Assembly (NCBI GenBank): GCA_963680875.1
Contig: OY804579.1
Coordinates: forward strand, 33,651,804-33,715,803
Direction of reading: 5' to 3'
DNA from: Bathymodiolus brooksi
Taxonomy: Eukaryota; Mollusca; Bivalvia; Mytilida; Modiolidae
DNA: 64,000 nucleotides
Shown here one piece after another: positions 60,871 through 64,000 of the stretch (its first letter is position 1; the number at the start of each line of letters is the position of its first letter). The translations under genes were made by a program, and so were the position numbers. The notes under the pieces were generated by a model that searched no databases, was not told where the DNA came from, and was given only the letters and a program-made list of their open reading frames with translations.

Positions 60871-61410
60871 CCAGAGGCTCTCAAGAGCCTGTATCGTTCA
60901 CCTGGTTATAAAAAAAACCAATTGGTCCTATGTAAAAACTATGTCCTGCAGTGGTAGTCATCTTGAAATTACGATCAACATAAAAAACACAAAGTTTGTA
61001 AAGGACCTTCCAATGATTGATGCACAGTTTAGGTTCAATCAGTGCAATAGCTTCAGAGAAGAATATATTTCTGTATTTTCCCCATATGGTCCTGTGTTAG
61101 TACTATGACCTGTGATCGGCATAAAAAACAGAAAATTTGTAGAGGACCTTCCAATGATCATTCCTGGGCAGTTTGGTTTCAACTGTCCAAGTGGTTTCAG
61201 AGAAGAAGCATTTTGAAACATTTTTCCCATAGGGTCCAATGTTAAACTAAGTCCTGCCGTAGCCGCCATTTTGAATTTCATACCGGAACAAAAAACCTAA
61301 AGTTTGTAGAGGGCCATGTAATGAACATTCATGTACAGTTTGGCTTTAATCATATTTGTAGTTTCTGAGAAGAAGGCATTTGAATATTTTCCCATAGGGT
61401 CCAATGTTAA
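60870..61410 (+). repeat. Diverged leading units of the 332-bp satellite
   Basis: Starts with AGAGGCTCTCAAGAGCCTGT, ATCGTTCACCTGG, a head like that of the modular repeats. Irregular A-type modules (from about 60945 and 61090) and the first B-type module (about 61254) follow before the regular array. Confidence 0.8.
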
Positions 61411-64000
61411 TCTATGTCCTGCGGTGGCGGCCATCTTGGATTTCCGATCGGCATAAAAAACAGAAACTTTGTAGAGGACCTTCCAATGATCATTCCTGGG
61501 CAGTTTGGTTTCAACTGTCCAAGTGGTTTCAGAGAAGAAGCATTTTGAAACATTTTTCCCATAGGGTCCAATGTTAAACTAAGTCCTGCCGTAGCCGCCA
61601 TTTTGAATTTCATATCGGAACAAAAAACCTTCAGATTGTAGAGGACCATCCAATGAACATTCATGTACAGTTTGGCTTTAATCATATTTGTAGTTTCTGA
61701 GAAGAAGGCATTTGAATATTTTCCCATAGGGTCCAATGGTAATCTATGTCCTGCGGTGGTGGCCATCTTGGATTTCCGATCGGCATAAAAAACAGAAACT
61801 TTGTAGAGGACCTTCCAATGATCATTCCTGGGCAGTTTGGTTTCAACTGTCCAAGTGGTTTCAGAGAAGAAGCATTTTGAAACATTTTTCCCATAGGGTC
61901 CAATGTTAAACTAAGTCCTGCCGTAGCTGCCATTTTGAATTTCATATCAGAACAAAAAACGTAAAGTTTGTAGAGGACCATCCAATGAACATTCATGTAC
62001 AGTTTGGCTTTAATCATATTTGTAGTTTCTGAGTAGAAGGCATTTGAACATTTTCCCATAGGGTCCAATGTTAATCTATGTCCTGCGGTAGCGGCCATCT
62101 TGGATTTCCGATCGGCATAAAAAGCATAAAATTTGTAGAGGACCTTCCAATGATCATTCCTGGGCAGTTTGGTTTCAACTGTCCAAGTGGTTTCAGAGAA
62201 GAAGCATTTTGAAACATTTTTCCCATAGGGTCCAATGTTAAACTAAGTCCTGCCGTAGCTGCCATTTTGAATTTCATATCAGAACAAAAAACGTAAAGTT
62301 TGTAGAGGACCATCCAATGAACATTCATGTACAGTTTGGCTTTAATCATATTTGTAGTTTCTGAGTAGAAGGCATTTGAACATTTTCCCATAGGGTCCAA
62401 TGTTAATCTATGTCCTGCGGTAGCGGCCATCTTGGATTTCCGATCGGCATAAAAAACAGAAAATTTGTAGAGGACCTTCCAATGATCATTCCTGGGCAGT
62501 TTGGTTTCAACTGTCCAAGTGGTTTCAGAGAAGAAGCATTTTGAAACATTTTTCCCATAGGGTCCAATGTTAAACTAAGTCCTGCCGTAGCCGCCATTTT
62601 GAATTTCATACCGGAACAAAAAACCTAAAGTTTGTAGAGGACCATCTAATGAACATTCATGTACAGTTTGGCTTTAATCATATTTGTAGTTTCTGAGAAG
62701 AAGGCATTTGAATATTTTCCCATAAGGTCCAATGTTAATCTATGTCCTGCGGTGGCGGCCATCTTGGATTTCCGATCGGCATAAAAAACAGAAACTTTGT
62801 AGAGGACCTTCAAATGATCATTCCTGGGCAGTTTGGTTTCAACTGTCCAAGTGGTTTCAGAGAAGCAGCATTTTGAAACATTTTTCCCATAGGGTCCAAT
62901 GTTAAACTAAGTCCTGTCGTAGCCGCCATTTTGAATTTCATATCGGAACAAAAAACCTTAAGATTGTAGAGGACCATCCAATGAACATTCATGTACAGTT
63001 TGGCTTTAATCATATTTGTAGTTTCTGAGAAGAAGGCATTTGAATATTTTCCAATAGGGTCCAATGTTAATCTATGTCCTGCGGTGGTGGCCATCTTGGA
63101 TTTCCGATCGGCATAAAAATAAGAAACTTTGTAGAAGACCTTCCAATGATCATTCCTGGGCAGTTTGGTTTCAACTGTCCAAGTGGTTTCAGAGAAGAAG
63201 CATTTTGAAACATTTTCCCCATAGGGTCCAATGTTAAACTAAGTCCTGCCGTAGCCACCATTTTGAATTTCATATCGGAACAAAAAACCTTAAGATTGTA
63301 GAGGACCATCCAATGAACATTCATGTACAGTTTGGATTTAATCATATTTGTAGTTTCTGAGAAGAAGGCATTTGAATATTTTCCCATAGGGTCCAATGTT
63401 AATCTATGTCCTGCGGTGGCGGCCATCTTGGATTTCCGATCGGCATAAAAAACAGAAACTTTGTATAGGACCTTCCAATGATCCTTCCTGGGCAGTTTGG
63501 TTTCAACTGTCCAAGTGGTTTCAGAGAAGAAGCATTTTGAAACATTTTTCCCATAGGGTCCAATGTTAAACTAAGTCCTGCCGTAGCCGCCATTTTGAAT
63601 TTCATACCGGAACAAAAAACCTAAAGTTTGTAGAGGGCCATCCAATGAACATTCATGTACAGTTTGGCTTTAATCATATTTGTAGTTTCTGAGAAGAAGG
63701 CATTTGAATATTTTCCCATAGGGTCCAATGTTAATCTATGTCCTGCGGTGGCGGCCATCTTGGATTTCCGATCGGCATAAAAAACAGAAAATTTGTATAG
63801 GACCTTCCAATGATCATTCCTGGGCAGTTTGGTTTCAACTGTCCAAGTGGTTTCAGAGAAGAAGCATTTTGAAACATTTTTCCCATAAGGTCCAATGTTA
63901 AACTAAGTCCTGCCGTAGCCGCCATTTTGAATTTCATATCGGAACAAAAAACCTTAAGATTGTAGAGGACCATCCAATGAACATTCATGTACAGTTTGGC
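61411..64000 (+). repeat. 332-bp dimeric satellite, about 7.8 copies, runs off the window
   Basis: TCTATGTCCTGCGG recurs at 61411, 61743, 62075, 62407, 62739, 63071, 63403 and 63735, always 332 bp. Each unit is a dimer: module A (167 bp, GGTGGCGGCCATCTTGGATT, GATCGGCATAAAAAACAG, TAGAGGACCTTCCAATGATC, TCCAAGTGGTTTCAGAGAAG) and module B (165 bp, GCCGTAGCCGCCATTTTGAA, GAACATTCATGTACAGTTTG, GTAGTTTCTGAGAAGAAGGC). Both end in CCCATAGGGTCCAATGTTAA. Dimers are more than 95% alike; A and B are about 70% alike. Minus-strand frames with KMAATAG are by-products. Confidence 0.95.

Noticed and set aside
61039..63988. Minus-strand ORFs of up to 138 codons containing KMAATAG
   Set aside because: They restart in each 332-bp unit (not divisible by 3) and stop soon after. 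The ATGGCGGC start-like context comes from the repeat module. No domain seen.

Overview
This window looks like animal nuclear DNA, most likely from a bivalve mollusc (possibly a mussel-type genome). The evidence is a strongly AT-rich, gene-poor sequence; one conserved animal gene with introns (EXOC7/Exo70); non-LTR and Penelope-type reverse transcriptase fossils; tRNA-derived SINEs; (CAAT)n-tailed short retroelements; and the repeat style headed by 'GAGCCTGTGTCGCTCACC', which I recall from bivalve genomes. The species cannot be settled by reading alone.

Layout. 1-31584 is one satellite with a 27-bp monomer, about 1,170 copies, cut off by the window's left edge. It contains a 1,001-bp block in opposite orientation (15340-16340), two adjacent 4,131-bp blocks that look identical (21772-30033), and an older pair of about 2.9-kb blocks. 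32530-35590 holds an ~80-bp degenerate repeat from which a near-perfect 64-bp satellite (39 units) grew. 35600-38420 holds a possible solo LTR, a 148-bp near-perfect hairpin, a 378-bp tandem repeat interrupted by an 827-bp inverted-repeat transposon, and a 26-bp minisatellite. 40004-43612 holds two SINEs and a decayed reverse transcriptase on the minus strand, whose catalytic YIDD segment has itself become an 11-copy 42-bp tandem repeat. 44095-48845 is a decayed LINE on the minus strand (ORF1, endonuclease, reverse transcriptase), split by three later insertions that have target-site duplications. One of these is an 868-bp element with 324-bp terminal inverted repeats. 48946-49530 is a 35-bp minisatellite. 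50432-51812 and 57103-58450 hold a modular dispersed repeat. 53657-56413 is the 3' end of EXOC7 on the minus strand (two exons seen). Its last intron carries a 25-bp minisatellite and a 20-copy, 80-bp array of tRNA-like units. 59932-60870 is a broken copy of an uncharacterised invertebrate protein family. 60870-64000 is a 332-bp dimeric satellite that runs off the right edge.

The only gene likely to be functional is EXOC7, an exocyst subunit for vesicle tethering. Everything else recognised is mobile or tandemly repeated DNA. The theme is repeated growth of tandem arrays out of pieces of mobile elements: a tRNA-like SINE head, a reverse transcriptase motif, and the core modules of non-autonomous elements. 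The long 'proteins' read through the arrays (for example YHPVKLRQL repeats) are by-products of unit lengths and base composition, not genes.
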